Part shown: positions 5,573-5,895 of the stretch, piece by piece
Layout: the number at the start of each line of letters is the position of its first letter
Numbering within the stretch: the first letter of the stretch is position 1
Assembly (NCBI GenBank): GCA_947575935.1
Contig: CANPPM010000182.1
Location: forward strand, 1-5,895
From: an uncultured Butyricicoccus sp.
GTDB taxonomy: Bacteria > Bacillota > Clostridia > Oscillospirales > Butyricicoccaceae
Length of the DNA: 5,895 nt
Reading direction: 5' to 3'
Made by a program: the position numbers and the translations under genes
Notes under the pieces: generated by a model
What the model was told of the DNA's origin: nothing
Database searches by the model: none
The model's input: the letters and a program-made list of their open reading frames with translations, nothing else

Positions 5573-5895
5573 TCAATAAGGGACACCGGCATAAAAATCC
5601 ATCAGTGCATCATAAATGGCTGCTGCCTCGGCCTGCAAATCCTGAGGACTGTCGATCAGCTTGACATCATCCGCATGATCGATAAAACAAAACTCACTCA
5701 GCACCGCCGGAATCCCATATTCACCAGAGGTATAAACCATGTACAATGTACTGCTTTCCTTGACGCCACGGCTAATCAGTCCATTGCCCATGCTCATATA
5801 TGAACGCAGAAGCCGGACGCCGAGCGCGTTGCTGACGATGCTGGGATCCGCCTTTCCTTCCGTGCCTGCCTCGGGTGACAGACCTGCCGACTGCA
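5573..5895 (-). CDS. N-acetylmuramoyl-L-alanine amidase, C-terminal part
   Basis: The minus-strand frame is open from the right edge (first full codon at 5893) to a TGA at 5575-5573. It gives 106 residues of a gene that starts outside the window. The segment fits the C-terminal third of Amidase_3 enzymes, zinc enzymes that cut the bond between N-acetylmuramic acid and L-alanine in peptidoglycan. It has an ALGVRLLRSYMSM helix (23-35), SRGVKESSTLYMVY (41-54), and the active-site strand IPAVLSEFCFIDHADD (61-76), where Glu67 corresponds to the catalytic glutamate of the usual PAVLVExGFIxNxxD motif. It continues with a DSPQDLQ-EAAAIYDAL helix (81-97). The zinc-binding His and Glu residues would lie earlier, beyond the edge. 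The stretch at fragment residues 1-17 (SAGLSPEAGTEGKADP) looks like a loop insertion before the helix. Whether the enzyme is secreted cannot be seen here. Confidence 0.85.
   Translation of the reverse strand, partial: QSAGLSPEAGTEGKADPSIVSNALGVRLLRSYMSMGNGLISRGVKESSTLYMVYTSGEYGIPAVLSEFCFIDHADDVKLIDSPQDLQAEAAAIYDALMDFYAGVPY

Noticed and set aside
1..5895. Mobile element, CRISPR array, toxin-antitoxin pair or phage gene.
   Set aside because: No transposase or integrase motifs, no terminal repeats or regularly spaced repeats, and no toxin-like pair were seen on either strand.

Overview
The window looks like an ordinary chromosomal segment of a Clostridia-type Firmicute, probably a gut member of the Eubacteriales. 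The evidence is the gene content (an EFR1-type flavodoxin/ferredoxin protein, a C_GCAxxG_C_C protein, a DUF6514-like small protein, a DUF2871 membrane protein, a UPF0210/PFL protein), the strong AAGGAGG-type ribosome binding sites and the moderate GC content. Genus and species cannot be read from the sequence.

Layout, left to right. Bases 1-153 (+) are the last 50 codons of a UPF0210 (PFL/DUF711) protein. A 439-base spacer with a long hairpin follows. Next, at 593-1690 (+), comes uxuA, mannonate dehydratase of the glucuronate pathway, complete with an excellent ribosome binding site. A 331-base convergent spacer with a strong hairpin separates it from a minus-strand block. In transcription order that block is a DUF2871 four-helix membrane protein (3922-3512), a GNAT acetyltransferase (3420-2776) and an EFR1 flavodoxin/2[4Fe-4S] ferredoxin protein (2774-2022). 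The last two genes are one base apart and are probably translationally coupled.

After a roughly 580-base stretch without a convincing gene (3923-4507) comes a second minus-strand block. It holds the C-terminal part of an N-acetylmuramoyl-L-alanine amidase (running in from the right edge to 5573), a C_GCAxxG_C_C cysteine-rich protein (5516-5100) closed by a textbook terminator, and a small DUF6514-like protein (4944-4732). About 190 bases of hairpin-rich sequence separate that last gene from a second good terminator at 4508-4545.

The genes do not form one obvious pathway. uxuA is catabolic. The DUF2871-GNAT-EFR1 group may be one transcription unit joining a membrane protein, an acyl-transfer enzyme and an electron-transfer protein, with unknown substrate. 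The amidase concerns the cell wall. I see no mobile element, CRISPR array, tRNA, rRNA or defence system. The observations most worth following are the structured 3' region after the DUF6514-like gene and the tight GNAT-EFR1 pairing.
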